Positions 1 to 6,750 of a stretch of 10,974 nucleotides of DNA are shown here, in pieces. The DNA is from Larix sibirica (taxonomy: Eukaryota > Streptophyta > Pinopsida > Pinales > Pinaceae): the NCBI GenBank assembly GCA_004151065.3, contig NWUY0300012827.1, positions 9,235-20,208 of the forward strand, written 5' to 3'. The notes under the pieces are model-generated. The model saw nothing but the letters and a program-made list of their open reading frames with translations, was not told the origin of the DNA and did no database searches. Position 1 is the stretch's first letter; the number at the start of each line of letters is the position of its first letter. A program made the translations under genes and the position numbers.

Positions 1-2
1 TT

Positions 3-35
<33 letters not shown>

Positions 36-59
36 GAGGTTCAAGCCCTCCTTCTAGCG
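1..59 (+). tRNA. tRNA-Asn(GUU), 5' end cut by the window edge
   Basis: The window opens inside the D loop of a tRNA-Asn gene. All 59 visible bases are identical to the matching part of the complete copy at 6572-6645, so about 15 bases (acceptor 5' strand and most of the D stem 5' side) lie outside the window. Visible parts are the D-stem 3' strand, the anticodon stem and loop with GTT at 20-22, the T arm (GGAGG/CCTCC), the acceptor 3' strand and discriminator G at 59. The gene would supply cytosolic tRNA for AAC/AAU codons. The whole visible part is unmutated, so an intact gene is likely, but the missing 5' end prevents proof. Confidence 0.93.
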
Positions 60-76
60 TTTGAGTTTGATCATTG

Positions 77-123
77 TTTTGTTCAGGGATAAATCATCGA
101 ACCAACCGGTACTATTCGTTTTT
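77..123 (+). terminator. Pol III T-run terminators after tRNA copy 1
   Basis: RNA polymerase III stops at runs of four or more T on the non-template strand. The first run after this tRNA is TTTT at 77-80, 18 bases past the gene end; a stronger T5 run lies at 119-123. Assignment is by position and composition only. Confidence 0.5.
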
Positions 124-229
124 CGCCATTACCATCTCTTGTATTTTGGGCACTCTGATAGTGAATTTTTATTTCTCGCCATTACCATCTCTTGTATTTT
201 GGGCACTCTGATAGTGATTTTTTATTTCT
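124..229. repeat. Two-copy tandem repeat, period 53
   Basis: Unit 1 is 124-176 and unit 2 is 177-229, each starting CGCCATTACCATCTCTTG. The two units differ at only one position near their end (GTGAATTTT versus GTGATTTTT). The unit carries the GGGCACTCTGATAGTGA block that also occurs after the second tRNA-Asn (6725-6742). It therefore seems to be the conserved tRNA 3' flank, duplicated locally only in this copy. Confidence 0.95.
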
Positions 230-256
230 GTGACTAACCCGCAAGATGGGAAATGG

Positions 257-398
257 GACAGAACATGAAACAATAAAGAGTACATATCCAAACCATACAA
301 AGTTCCAGCTCTAAGAGATCCATGACACGCGACAGAACATGAACCACGTAAGAGTACATATTCAAACCATATAAAGTTCCAGCTCTCAGATATCCAAG
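257..398. repeat. Two-copy tandem repeat, period 74
   Basis: Unit 1 starts at 257 and unit 2 at 331, both with GACAGAACATGAA. They share AGAGTACATAT, CAAACCATA and AAAGTTCCAGCTCT at a constant offset of 74, with scattered mismatches. A minus-strand open frame of 109 codons (169-498) covers both this and the preceding repeat. It is only open because the repeat units lack stops in that frame, so I do not call it a gene. Confidence 0.9.
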
Positions 399-774
399 TG
401 ATATGAATAATGGAATAGTTGATCAAACATACAAATCCGTGCACACTATGAAAACAGGAATATGAATTTGGAATATAAATCAACAATAGAAATGGCATTT
501 GGCGCCCAAAATCTCTGGCTACAGGGAAGACACTTTACAAAGTGGATGAAATAGTCATTCTCTGGTGAGAATGGTATAGCATTTATAATGAGTTTGCAAA
601 CGAATTCATGGAGTCACATGACTTCATCAATCTATGAAGGTATCGATTTGCTTGCTATATAGGCTGTAGGACAAATGATTTATATAAAAAATACATATAC
701 ATATTTCACATGTATATATTGCATATGGGTGTTCATCCATATCTATACAGGGAATTTGAGGTTCTGCCATTTAA
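399..774. other. Intergenic sequence, nothing recognised
   Basis: AT-rich unique sequence with a TATATAAAA-like stretch and alternating TA/CA around 680-725 (TACATATACATATTTCACATGTATATATTG). No coding frame, RNA gene or element terminus is supported. Confidence 0.6.
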
Positions 775-872
775 ATCAAGAGATTCCTTGGTATCAGCTA
801 AAGAGTTTGTTATGTTACATTTGATCAAGAGATTCCTTGGTATCAGCTAAAGAGTCTGTTAAGTTACATTTG
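775..872. repeat. Two-copy tandem repeat, period 49
   Basis: Unit 1 (775-823) and unit 2 (824-872) both begin ATCAAGAGATTCCTTGGTAT and differ at two positions (TTTGTTATG versus TCTGTTAAG). Each unit holds TTGGTATCAG, which resembles the first bases of the initiator-tRNA primer-binding site of many plant LTR retrotransposons. The match ends there, and the site lies upstream of the LTR-like tail instead of downstream, so the resemblance may be chance. Confidence 0.93.
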
Positions 873-970
873 AGGGTAATAAATTTGTTATTGTCGATTT
901 TCTAGGTTTGGGATGCTATGGTAAAAATCTTCTTCTTCATTGCTCATTATGTTTTTTTCTTAATTTTTTA
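873..970 (+). mobile_element. LTR-tail-like fragment (copy 1 of 3)
   Basis: This stretch has the order GGTAATA..TTATTGT, GATTTTCTAGGTTTGGG, GGTAAAAATCTTCTTCTTC, then a T-rich tail. The same order recurs at 1346-1410 and 1592-1693. The pattern 'ggttttcc..gtttggg..cac/atgtaaaaatctt' resembles the 3' part (R-U5) of plant copia-class LTRs as I know them. Assignment to copia is inference; the three-fold recurrence is seen directly. Confidence 0.5.
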
Positions 971-1009
971 ACAACTTCAAAGCTGGGAAGAAGTGGACTT
1001 TGTGGAAAT

Positions 1010-1410
1010 AGTGGGGGCATGTTGGTGAGTCACCTATGAAAAATCTAGATATAGATTTAAGTAGATTGAAAAAGGGGCATGTTGTCACATGGGTCACATA
1101 ATCTTTAAACATTGAGGGGGGTGGTGATTACCCAAGTGAAGTTTAAGGGGGTTCAATGGATAGTCAAACATTGATTTACCATTGGTGGTTTACAGGTCCA
1201 TGGTTTTGGGTGTCCATGGACATGTGATGAAGCCTACTTAAGGGCTTGAGGAATTCCATTGTAAAGTGTCTTGGAGTGGCAAGTTATGGCTAGATCAGCC
1301 TTGGCCAAAGTGGTCAAAGGTAATAGATATATTGTTGTTGGTTTTCAAAGGTAATAGATTTATTATTGTTGGTTTTCCATGTTTGGGGTTTTCACGTAAA
1401 AATCTTCTTC
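1010..1410 (+). mobile_element. Putative degraded LTR of an LTR retrotransposon (copia-like?)
   Basis: A purine-rich tract (AGTGGGGGCA, 1010-1019) is directly followed by TGTTGGTGAGTC at 1020, the arrangement expected where a polypurine tract meets the TG start of a 3' LTR. A similar GGGGCATGTTG recurs at 1074-1084, so the exact boundary is ambiguous. A promoter-like CTACTTAAGGGCTTGAGG follows near 1234, and the LTR-tail pattern (GGTTTTCC, GTTTGGGG, CGTAAAAATCTTCTTC) runs to about 1410. No terminal CA, target-site duplication or pol sequence could be identified, so this is a remnant at best. A 67-codon open frame at 1266-1469 lies inside it and is not a gene. Confidence 0.5.
1315..1376. repeat. 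Two-copy tandem repeat, period 31
   Basis: CAAAGGTAATAGAT occurs at 1315 and again at 1346, followed in each by TATTGTTGTTGGTTTT or TATTATTGTTGGTTTT. It lies within the LTR-like segment, whose other copies (873 and about 1592) carry only one unit. The doubling is therefore local to this copy. Confidence 0.88.
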
Positions 1411-1570
1411 TGAACCAACCCAAAATTAACTTTTATGAGATCCAACAATGCAACAAGCAAGCAAAGTAGTTGTTTGTCATAACAATTGCTGATCATTAGT
1501 TAGAATTCAAATACAGTCGAGAAAGTTTGAATGCTCCCATATTGGATCATCAACCCACAAAAATCAAACT
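1411..1570. repeat. Dispersed repeat B, copy 1
   Basis: This segment shares a long run of blocks in the same order with 1821-2040: AACCAACC, TAACTTTTATGAGATCCAAC, CAAGC..AGT, GATCATTAGTTA, AATTCAAATACAGT, AAAGTTTG, ending in CAACCCACAAAA. Both copies directly follow or lie beside LTR-tail fragments, so the tail plus B unit seems to have been duplicated as a module of roughly 400 bp. No coding capacity or family was recognised. Confidence 0.8.
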
Positions 1571-1574
1571 CATG

Positions 1575-1693
1575 CCTTGGTCGAAGTGGTTAAAGGTAAT
1601 AGATCTATTGTTGCTGGTTTTCCTGATTTGAGTTTCTATAATAAAAATCTTGTTTTCTTTGTGTGTACCTGCTTATTCTGTTCTTTTTTTCCT
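1575..1693 (+). mobile_element. LTR-tail-like fragment (copy 3 of 3)
   Basis: CCTTGGTCGAAGTGGTTAAA at 1575-1594 parallels CCTTGGCCAAAGTGGTCAAA at 1299-1318. It is followed by GGTAATAGATCTATTGTTG, GGTTTTCCTGATTTGAG and AATAAAAATCTTG, then a T-rich stretch (TTATTCTGTTCTTTTTTTCC) that matches the tail of the 873-970 copy. This supports a three-copy family of one LTR-like sequence at different stages of decay. Confidence 0.5.
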
Positions 1694-1820
1694 AAGAAAA
1701 TTTATCTTCGAAAAATAATCTCACTGAACAAATAGAAAATACCCACAAAATTTACCAAACTCAGTGAAATAAAATTTGAAGATGAAGGGCCTGAACAGGC
1801 AGCAGACTGAGGGTAAACAG

Positions 1821-2040
1821 AAAACCAACCTAGAAATAACTTTTATGAGATCCAACAGTGCAATTCTTATACGCAACAGGCAAGCGGAGTGGTAATTTTT
1901 CATAATAATTGTTGATCATTAGTTATAATTCAAATACAGTTGACAAAGTTTGTATATGTTCTCATACTCGATCAAAAAACATGAACACCCTTCCAAGCAA
2001 ACTATAAACTCAAATAGCACCAACCCACAAAAGCCAAACC
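1821..2040. repeat. Dispersed repeat B, copy 2
   Basis: Second copy of the module described at 1411-1570. It differs by substitutions and by extra sequence of about 45 bases around 1975-2018 before the shared CAACCCACAAAA end. A minus-strand 60-codon frame (1721-1903) overlaps it and has no support as a gene. Confidence 0.8.
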
Positions 2041-3258
2041 CTCAACGGTCGAAACAACAGAAGCCCACAGAAATTATACACAAACTATAGCAATATGTTC
2101 CTTGACAGAATGACTTTGGTGAGTTCAACAAAGTCTATCACCACTACAACCTATAGGCAAAGAAGATTCTTGAAAACAATTTTCAGGAAACAATTTCACA
2201 AACTGCTGCCGTGCCAGATGCATAGGGAGACTTTATAAGGACAATGTATCCAACTCCCTCCAGAAAATCAGGTACTCCAGAGGTAGTAGGAAACCGAGTG
2301 TAGAGTGGTCTCAGCAAGTTCTTCATTGGTATAAGTAACTTTGAAAATTTCTTGCACAACTCCAGCTAGCACTCTTCTTCTGGGTGCATTCGAATAGGTG
2401 AGAGAAGTGTTCTATCAGAAATTCCAGCTTAAACAGTTATGAAAGTGAAGACAGAAATAGCTACAAATTTGAAGGGCTTTAACACTGGAAGGAGGCTTGA
2501 CTGAGAAATGAAAGAGTTATAGAGAAAACAATTCATAACCGACTAGCACATTAAAAAAAAATGGGAAAATTCCAAGAATTTTATAAAATCTCCAAAGTTC
2601 ATATTACATAACGCTGCATTGCACTAGATATTGTCAGTACAAATAAATTGATTAAGGCTTCAAGGCTTAAACAAGTAAATCATACTAACATGTTAGCTTG
2701 ATGATGGAAAGTGACAACGGTGGATTAGCAACACATTAAACTGGGAAAAAAGAAGCATGGCTGCTTAGTACTTGCTTATGAGGTAAAGGGTGACCTTAGG
2801 GCAAGTTGGAAAGCATGTTAAATCTTAATCACAATCAGATTTGAGTGATTTAATATAACAATTTCTTTCTTATAATATTTTGTTAAATTCTCGAAAATTT
2901 TAATTCTTAATATGAGATATATGATTTTAAAAAGGGAGAAAGTAGAAATTCTTAAAAACAATTTCAATATTTTTGAAACTGCCAATGACTCTTTAGGTAG
3001 ATAATAAATTTTTAGTACTGATATAAATAGTTAAGCAATTTATACACTGTAGATGATTCTGTAGATTTTTTAACAGATGTCTTTTAAACATGAGATTATA
3101 TGATTTATTAAAAGAAACTATGGAAAATATGAAAATAATTTATGTCTTGTCAAAACTGCAAAACTCTATTTTTCTTAAACTAAACCCTTGCTTCAATGCC
3201 TGCCCTTATGAAGAGACATGTTCATTTGGCATGTGGGGTTATGGATATGGTAAAATAC
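2041..3258. other. Long intergenic stretch, no gene recognised
   Basis: Moderately AT-rich up to about 2540 and strongly AT-rich from 2820. From about 2230 to 2440 one plus-strand frame is open apart from two TAG codons, but its product matches nothing I know, and comparable frames exist on the other strand. A plus-strand frame of 89 codons (3090-3359) has a low-complexity, AT-driven start and part of it is a duplicated DNA segment (see 3259-3331); I do not call it a gene. Confidence 0.55.
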
Positions 3259-3331
3259 TCAATCTGGTCTCTTCTTCAAATGAGAGTATTGAACACAGTG
3301 AAAAAGATCAATGCACATGGAAAGTGTATGG
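3259..3331. repeat. Diverged direct duplication, copy 1 (partner 3509-3612)
   Basis: TCAATCTGGTCT, TTCAAATGAGA.TAT.GAACAC and ATG..ATGGAAAGT.TAT occur here and in the same order at 3509-3612. The second copy has about 30 extra bases in the middle. The copies lie about 250 bp apart. Confidence 0.75.
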
Positions 3332-3447
3332 ATTTGAAAAGGATAATAAACTTTTTTAAAAGAGACTGATATTTGATCCAAAATTTAGACTGATTATAAC
3401 TTTTTCCATTTGTACCCTTACACCTTCGTGTATTTATAATAATTAAT

Positions 3448-3521
3448 TGTATCTATTTCTACATATTTGTGTTCAATCTAGTATTGTATTTATTTTTACA
3501 TATTTGTGTTCAATCTGGTCT
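3448..3521. repeat. Two-copy tandem repeat, period 37
   Basis: Units 3448-3484 and 3485-3521 both carry ACATATTTGTGTTCAATCT at an offset of 37. The second unit runs directly into the 3509-3612 copy of the diverged duplication, so the two duplications overlap. Confidence 0.9.
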
Positions 3522-3612
3522 TTAGTTCAAATGAGAATATGGAACACCATTCGATGAGAAAAAGTGGGTAAGCCACAGTCCATTGTTGACATGCTTATGG
3601 AAAGTCTATAAA
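3509..3612. repeat. Diverged direct duplication, copy 2
   Basis: Partner of 3259-3331, with the same ordered blocks plus an insertion of about 30 bases between GAACAC and ATGGAAAGT. Confidence 0.75.
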
Positions 3613-4235
3613 GACTATTGACTTTAGGTAGCCCATGGTTCATTCAATTTTAATGATGAAGCAATATTTACCTTCACACAGGTCACAACAATTTTAGTTA
3701 TAGTCCAATTTAAGAGGATCCAACATTATCTGACTTAAGGAACGTCAATAACTAGAAGATCTGACTTTGAATGAATCGCAACAACAGCAAGAGATGAGCT
3801 TTAAACTTCTGAGTTGTATCATAAGCAATTCATGCTTGTACCTAGAGAATATAACATTTTCTTACTGTCCTTCCAACTTGGCCTATTATTGGATTATCAT
3901 ACACTTACTAATGTAAACCACATCAAGAGAATACGTTCCATGCATAGGCTTGTATTGGATTGCTTCACAAATCCTGGAACAGGGTTGTAGTAACCCCTCT
4001 CTTGATCCTTCACAAATCCTAGAATTTGTAGGAACTCTCCTCTTGATCCTGGCAGGAAAGATGGTCAAAATAATTGAATAACCCTGAAACACACTCATTA
4101 AGCCAACGCAATGAAGCACCCCCCTTTCCCAGGATAGAAGTACAATTCATAAAATACCATTAAAAAAATTCAAAATTGATAAACTTAGAAGTGACAATGT
4201 TTCATTGATCTGTAAATGTCTTCTTAATGTAAAAC
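3613..4235. other. Intergenic stretch with a small imperfect repeat
   Basis: No gene recognised. Around 3964-4050 there is an imperfect two-copy repeat of about 45 bp: TTCACAAATCCT followed by GAA, TTGTAG, AAC, CCTCT and CTTGATCCT, starting at 3964 and again at 4009. A minus-strand 77-codon frame (3886-4119) spans this repeat and shows a repeated SRICE-type peptide only because the DNA is duplicated. Confidence 0.6.
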
Positions 4236-4317
4236 TGGATATGATTTTATTTCAAACTAATTTTAATTCCACGTAATGGATATGATTCTATTTCAAACTA
4301 ATTTTAATTCCACGTAA
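4236..4317. repeat. Two-copy tandem repeat, period 41
   Basis: TGGATATGATT starts at 4236 and 4277. Each unit continues with ATTTCAAACTAATTTTAATT and CCACGTAA. I see a single mismatch (GATTTTATTT versus GATTCTATTT), so this is a young duplication. Confidence 0.95.
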
Positions 4318-4410
4318 TAATGTTATGTTATTATGAATTCATAATAAGTGAATATTTTTTTTTTAATTGAAGAAAATTCAATCAATTGGCTATGTACCAA
4401 CTATTTTTTT

Positions 4411-4694
4411 TTTCACTGTAGGTATCAAATTGCAAATACGAGGAGAAGGAAATAGATCTGTTCAGCATATAGCAAGTGCTACAAGAATCTCATTCAGCCA
4501 TCTTATCTAGTGAACTCTCTTCCACTACTCCACATGGCACAATAAAGGTTTATTTCATTGAAGGTATCAAATTGCAAATACTAGGAGAAGGAAATAGATC
4601 TGCTCACCATATAGCAAGTGCTACAAGAATCTCATTCAGCCATCCTACCCAGTGAACTCTCTTCCACTACTCCACATGGCACAATGAAGGTTTA
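4411..4694. repeat. Inner tandem duplication, period 142
   Basis: Unit 1 is about 4411-4552 and unit 2 about 4553-4694; GGTATCAAATTGCAAATAC begins at 4421 and 4563. They share long blocks (GGAGAAGGAAATAGATCTG, CTACAAGAATCTCATTCAGC, CCACTACTCCACATGGCACA) with about a dozen differences by eye, so they are clearly more diverged than the outer 459-bp units. The inner duplication therefore came first. Confidence 0.95.
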
Positions 4695-5351
4695 CTTTTT
4701 ATCTACTCAACAATCCCTCAATATATGTAGAAAGAGTCTAACTTTCCATACGTTTTTAGAGTTCATGGCTTCTCGTGTATCTATGAGCAAGAAATAAACA
4801 ATTGGTAAAGAGCTCTTAGCCCAACCTCTATGCTCACCTACAACCATCCTAAGTCATGTAACCATGCTAAGTCATGTGGTTAAGATTAACCCAAATACGA
4901 GGAGAAGGAAATAGATCTGTTCAGCATATAGCAAGTACTACAAGAATCTCATTCAGCCATCTTATCTAGTGAACTCTCTTCCACTACTCCACATGGCACA
5001 ATAAAGGTTTATTTCATTGAAGGTATCAAATTGCAAATACTAGGAGAAGGAAATAGATCTGCTCACCATATAGCAAGTGCTACAAGAATCTCATTCAGCC
5101 ATTCTACCCACTGAACTCTCCTCCACTACTCCACATGGCACAATGAAGGTTTACTTTTTATCAACTCAACAGTCCCTCAATATATGTAGAAAGAGTCTAA
5201 CTTTCCATACGTTTTTAGAGTTCATGGCTTCTCATGCATATATGAGCAAGAAATAAACAATTGGTAAAGAGCTCCTTTCCCAACCTCTATACTCACCTAC
5301 AACCATCCTAAGTCATGTAACCATCCTAAATTATGTGGTTAAGATTAACCC
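4434..5351. repeat. Large tandem duplication, two 459-bp units
   Basis: Unit 1 is 4434-4892 and unit 2 is 4893-5351. The offset of 459 holds at every landmark checked (AAATACGAGG 4434/4893, GGTATCAAATTGC 4563/5022, AAGATTAACCC 4882/5341), so there are no net indels. I counted about 16 mismatches by eye, roughly 96-97% identity. The breakpoints share CAAA (GCAAATACG at the start, CCCAAATACG at the junction, CCCAAAATAAG at the end), consistent with microhomology-mediated duplication. Each unit contains most of the 142-bp duplication and an 18-bp repeat (4842-4877 in unit 1). No coding frame is conserved across units. Confidence 0.97.
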
Positions 5352-5769
5352 AAAATAAGATTTGGATAAGATTTGCTATATTTTATTTTTCTCATTAAAA
5401 AACACATTGTTAATGAATACAAATATTTTTTTAAATCATTAATTATAATAACCACTGATTAAAATCACTCTTAAGATCAATGCATATGCACTCATAAATA
5501 AATTAAAAACATTGTTATGATATCTCCCATTATTCACCCATGAAATACTTGGAAAACAGAGCCATCAACCCAAATGATATTGTACTAGTTGATACTTTTG
5601 TTATTTTTGGTTATATAGTTGTGTTTCCCTTCATCACTATGCAATATTTTCTTTTACGTTTTGTGTTATATAGAAACTTCTTAGAATTTCATACAAATCT
5701 ATCTTTGATCGAAAAATAATTCACTTTATAAAAGCTAATCATTATCAAGTATAGATTTTTTTTTCTTTG

Positions 5770-5801
<32 letters not shown>
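5770..5801. repeat. (TAA)n microsatellite, about 10.7 units
   Basis: An uninterrupted run of TAA triplets. Perfect repeats of this length are usually polymorphic in copy number. Confidence 0.97.
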
Positions 5802-5908
5802 CTAAATTGTTTGTGAGATAAAACTATCTAAACATACAACATTAAATAATTATACTATATCAAAATCAAATATTTAAATAACAAATTTAAATTAAAAATT
5901 TCAAAATT

Positions 5909-5944
5909 TAAAATATTTTCACAAATTAAAATATTTTCACAAAT
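5909..5944. repeat. Perfect two-copy 18-bp tandem repeat
   Basis: TAAAATATTTTCACAAAT occurs at 5909-5926 and 5927-5944 without mismatch. Confidence 0.95.
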
Positions 5945-5946
5945 AA

Positions 5947-5973
5947 AAATAATAATAATAAATATTATTATTA
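5947..5973. repeat. AAT/ATT inverted microsatellite
   Basis: A run of AAT triplets is followed immediately by ATT triplets (AATAATAATA then AATATTATTATTAA), giving a self-complementary sequence that can fold into a hairpin. Confidence 0.85.
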
Positions 5974-6125
5974 AATTATATAATCTATCTAAACTATATA
6001 TATTATCTTTCCACCGATAAATATTCTAAATAATGAAAATTATATTTTCCCGTATTACTCTGAATAGAATTTGTTCTCGCCAAAGCCCAACCCAACTTGA
6101 TGAGTTTCACCCAATTACTTTGGAC

Positions 6126-6247
6126 TATTTATTTAATTAATTTCCATTTCATTCAATTTCGATGTAAAGATCATAGATTTACTAGTTATTTATTTAATTA
6201 ATTTCCATTTCATTCAATTTCGATGCAAAGCCCATAGATTTACTAAT
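6126..6247. repeat. Two-copy tandem repeat, period 61
   Basis: TATTTATTTAATTAATTTCC and CATTTCATTCAATTTCGATG recur at an offset of 61 (units about 6126-6186 and 6187-6247). There are a few mismatches at the end (TAAAGATCATAGATTTACTA versus CAAAGCCCATAGATTTACTA). Confidence 0.95.
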
Positions 6248-6442
6248 TTATGGAGGCGATTTACCGGTCAAATACAGTCAAAATTCTTAGTTAACTGTCA
6301 TAATGCTCCATTAAAATAATTAAAACTTCTAATAAAATGGTTTAAACCATCAAATTTGACAAGTGAAATAAATTTGAACTTGTTACCCTGGCCAACTCAT
6401 ATAGGTTTTTGTAACCACTCGTAACGGCTTTCAAGTTTCAAC

Positions 6443-6510
6443 TATGTCTCTGTCATTCCTATATTAGAACATGTGTTATGTCTCTGTCATGCCTATGTTA
6501 GAACATGTGT
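6443..6510. repeat. Two-copy tandem repeat, period 34
   Basis: TATGTCTCTGTCAT.CCTAT.TTAGAACATGTGT is found at 6443-6476 and 6477-6510 with two mismatches. It ends about 60 bp before the complete tRNA-Asn gene. Confidence 0.95.
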
Positions 6511-6568
6511 TTATATCGACTACAGTAGTTATTAAATTGTCAATCTATTCCACCCATTAGTAGTAAAT

Positions 6569-6571
6569 CAA
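6569..6571 (+). promoter_or_regulatory. CAA triplet at tRNA transcription start region
   Basis: CAA immediately precedes the first base of the tRNA. In plants a CAA motif within about ten bases upstream is a known feature that supports Pol III initiation. AT-rich TTATTAAATT at 6529-6538 could be the weak TATA-like element often seen further upstream of plant tRNA genes; that part is inference. Confidence 0.55.
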
Positions 6572-6588
6572 GCTGGAATAGCTCAGTT

Positions 6589-6621
<33 letters not shown>

Positions 6622-6645
6622 GAGGTTCAAGCCCTCCTTCTAGCG
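6572..6645 (+). tRNA. tRNA-Asn(GUU), complete cytosolic gene
   Basis: The 74-base cloverleaf folds without defects. Its acceptor stem is GCTGGAA/TTCTAGC with one G-U pair and discriminator G. The D stem is GCTC/GAGC, the anticodon stem TGTGG/CCACA with loop CTGTTAA, and the T stem GGAGG/CCTCC with loop TTCAAGC. The anticodon GTT is at 6606-6608, so it decodes AAC and AAU. There is no intron and no encoded CCA, as expected for a eukaryotic nuclear gene. Internal Pol III promoters are box A (TAGCTCAGTTGG, 6579-6590) and box B (GGTTCAAGCCC, 6624-6634). The sequence is the nuclear type in plants as I know it, and unlike plastid tRNA-Asn. It is identical over 59 bases to the copy at the window start. 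Confidence 0.98.
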
Positions 6646-6672
6646 TGTAAAGTTTGAATGAAGGTATCAGAA

Positions 6673-6750
6673 TGTTTTTCATTTTCGTGGCATTGCCGTC
6701 CGGCGTCACTTGAGTTTTGAGTTGTGGGCACTCTGATAATGATTATCAGA
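6673..6750. repeat. tRNA 3' flank shared with window start, with palindrome
   Basis: TTTTCG..GCATTGCCGTC and TGGGCACTCTGATAATGA here correspond to TTTTCGCCATTACCATC and TGGGCACTCTGATAGTGA at about 119-164. The tRNA and at least about 100 bp of 3' flank were therefore copied together. In this copy the block has become a perfect inverted repeat, TCTGATAAT-G-ATTATCAGA (6732-6750); the other copy lacks the second arm. Confidence 0.8.
6675..6685 (+). terminator. Pol III T-run terminators after tRNA copy 2
   Basis: T5 at 6675-6679 and T4 at 6682-6685 begin 30 bases past the tRNA. There is no earlier run of four T, so the primary transcript should carry a trailer of about 30 nucleotides for removal by RNase Z. 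Confidence 0.65.

Larger units (their letters stand above)
5352..6125. other. Very AT-rich intergenic stretch
   Basis: No gene recognised. The stretch is dominated by A and T with many homopolymer runs and contains the microsatellites and short tandem repeat listed separately. Such composition is typical of non-coding plant DNA and could serve as a matrix-attachment-like region, but nothing in the sequence proves that. Confidence 0.65.

Noticed and set aside
169-498. 109-codon minus-strand open frame
   Set aside because: It spans the 53-bp and 74-bp tandem repeats, and its internal peptide repeat only mirrors the DNA duplication. No domain is recognisable.
781-850. TTGGTATCAG as a retrotransposon primer-binding site
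   Set aside because: Only the first ten bases fit, and the two copies lie upstream of the LTR-like tail where a primer-binding site should be downstream.
1299-1320. TTGGCCAAAGTGGTCAAAGG as box A of a tRNA-derived SINE
   Set aside because: It resembles the start of tRNA-Leu/Ser box A, but no box B-like GGTTCGA sequence follows at a suitable distance in either copy (1299 or 1575).
2230-2440. Possible decayed exon in the plus strand
   Set aside because: The frame is open apart from two TAG codons, but the product matches nothing known to me and the opposite strand looks equally open.
3090-3359. 89-codon plus-strand open frame with several cysteines
   Set aside because: It starts in AT-rich sequence, its 3' third is a duplicated DNA segment found again out of frame at 3509-3612, and I recognise no family.
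5770-5801. CRISPR-like or regulatory array
   Set aside because: It is a plain TAA microsatellite without spacers. The eukaryotic context rules out CRISPR, and no repeat-spacer pattern exists elsewhere in the window.
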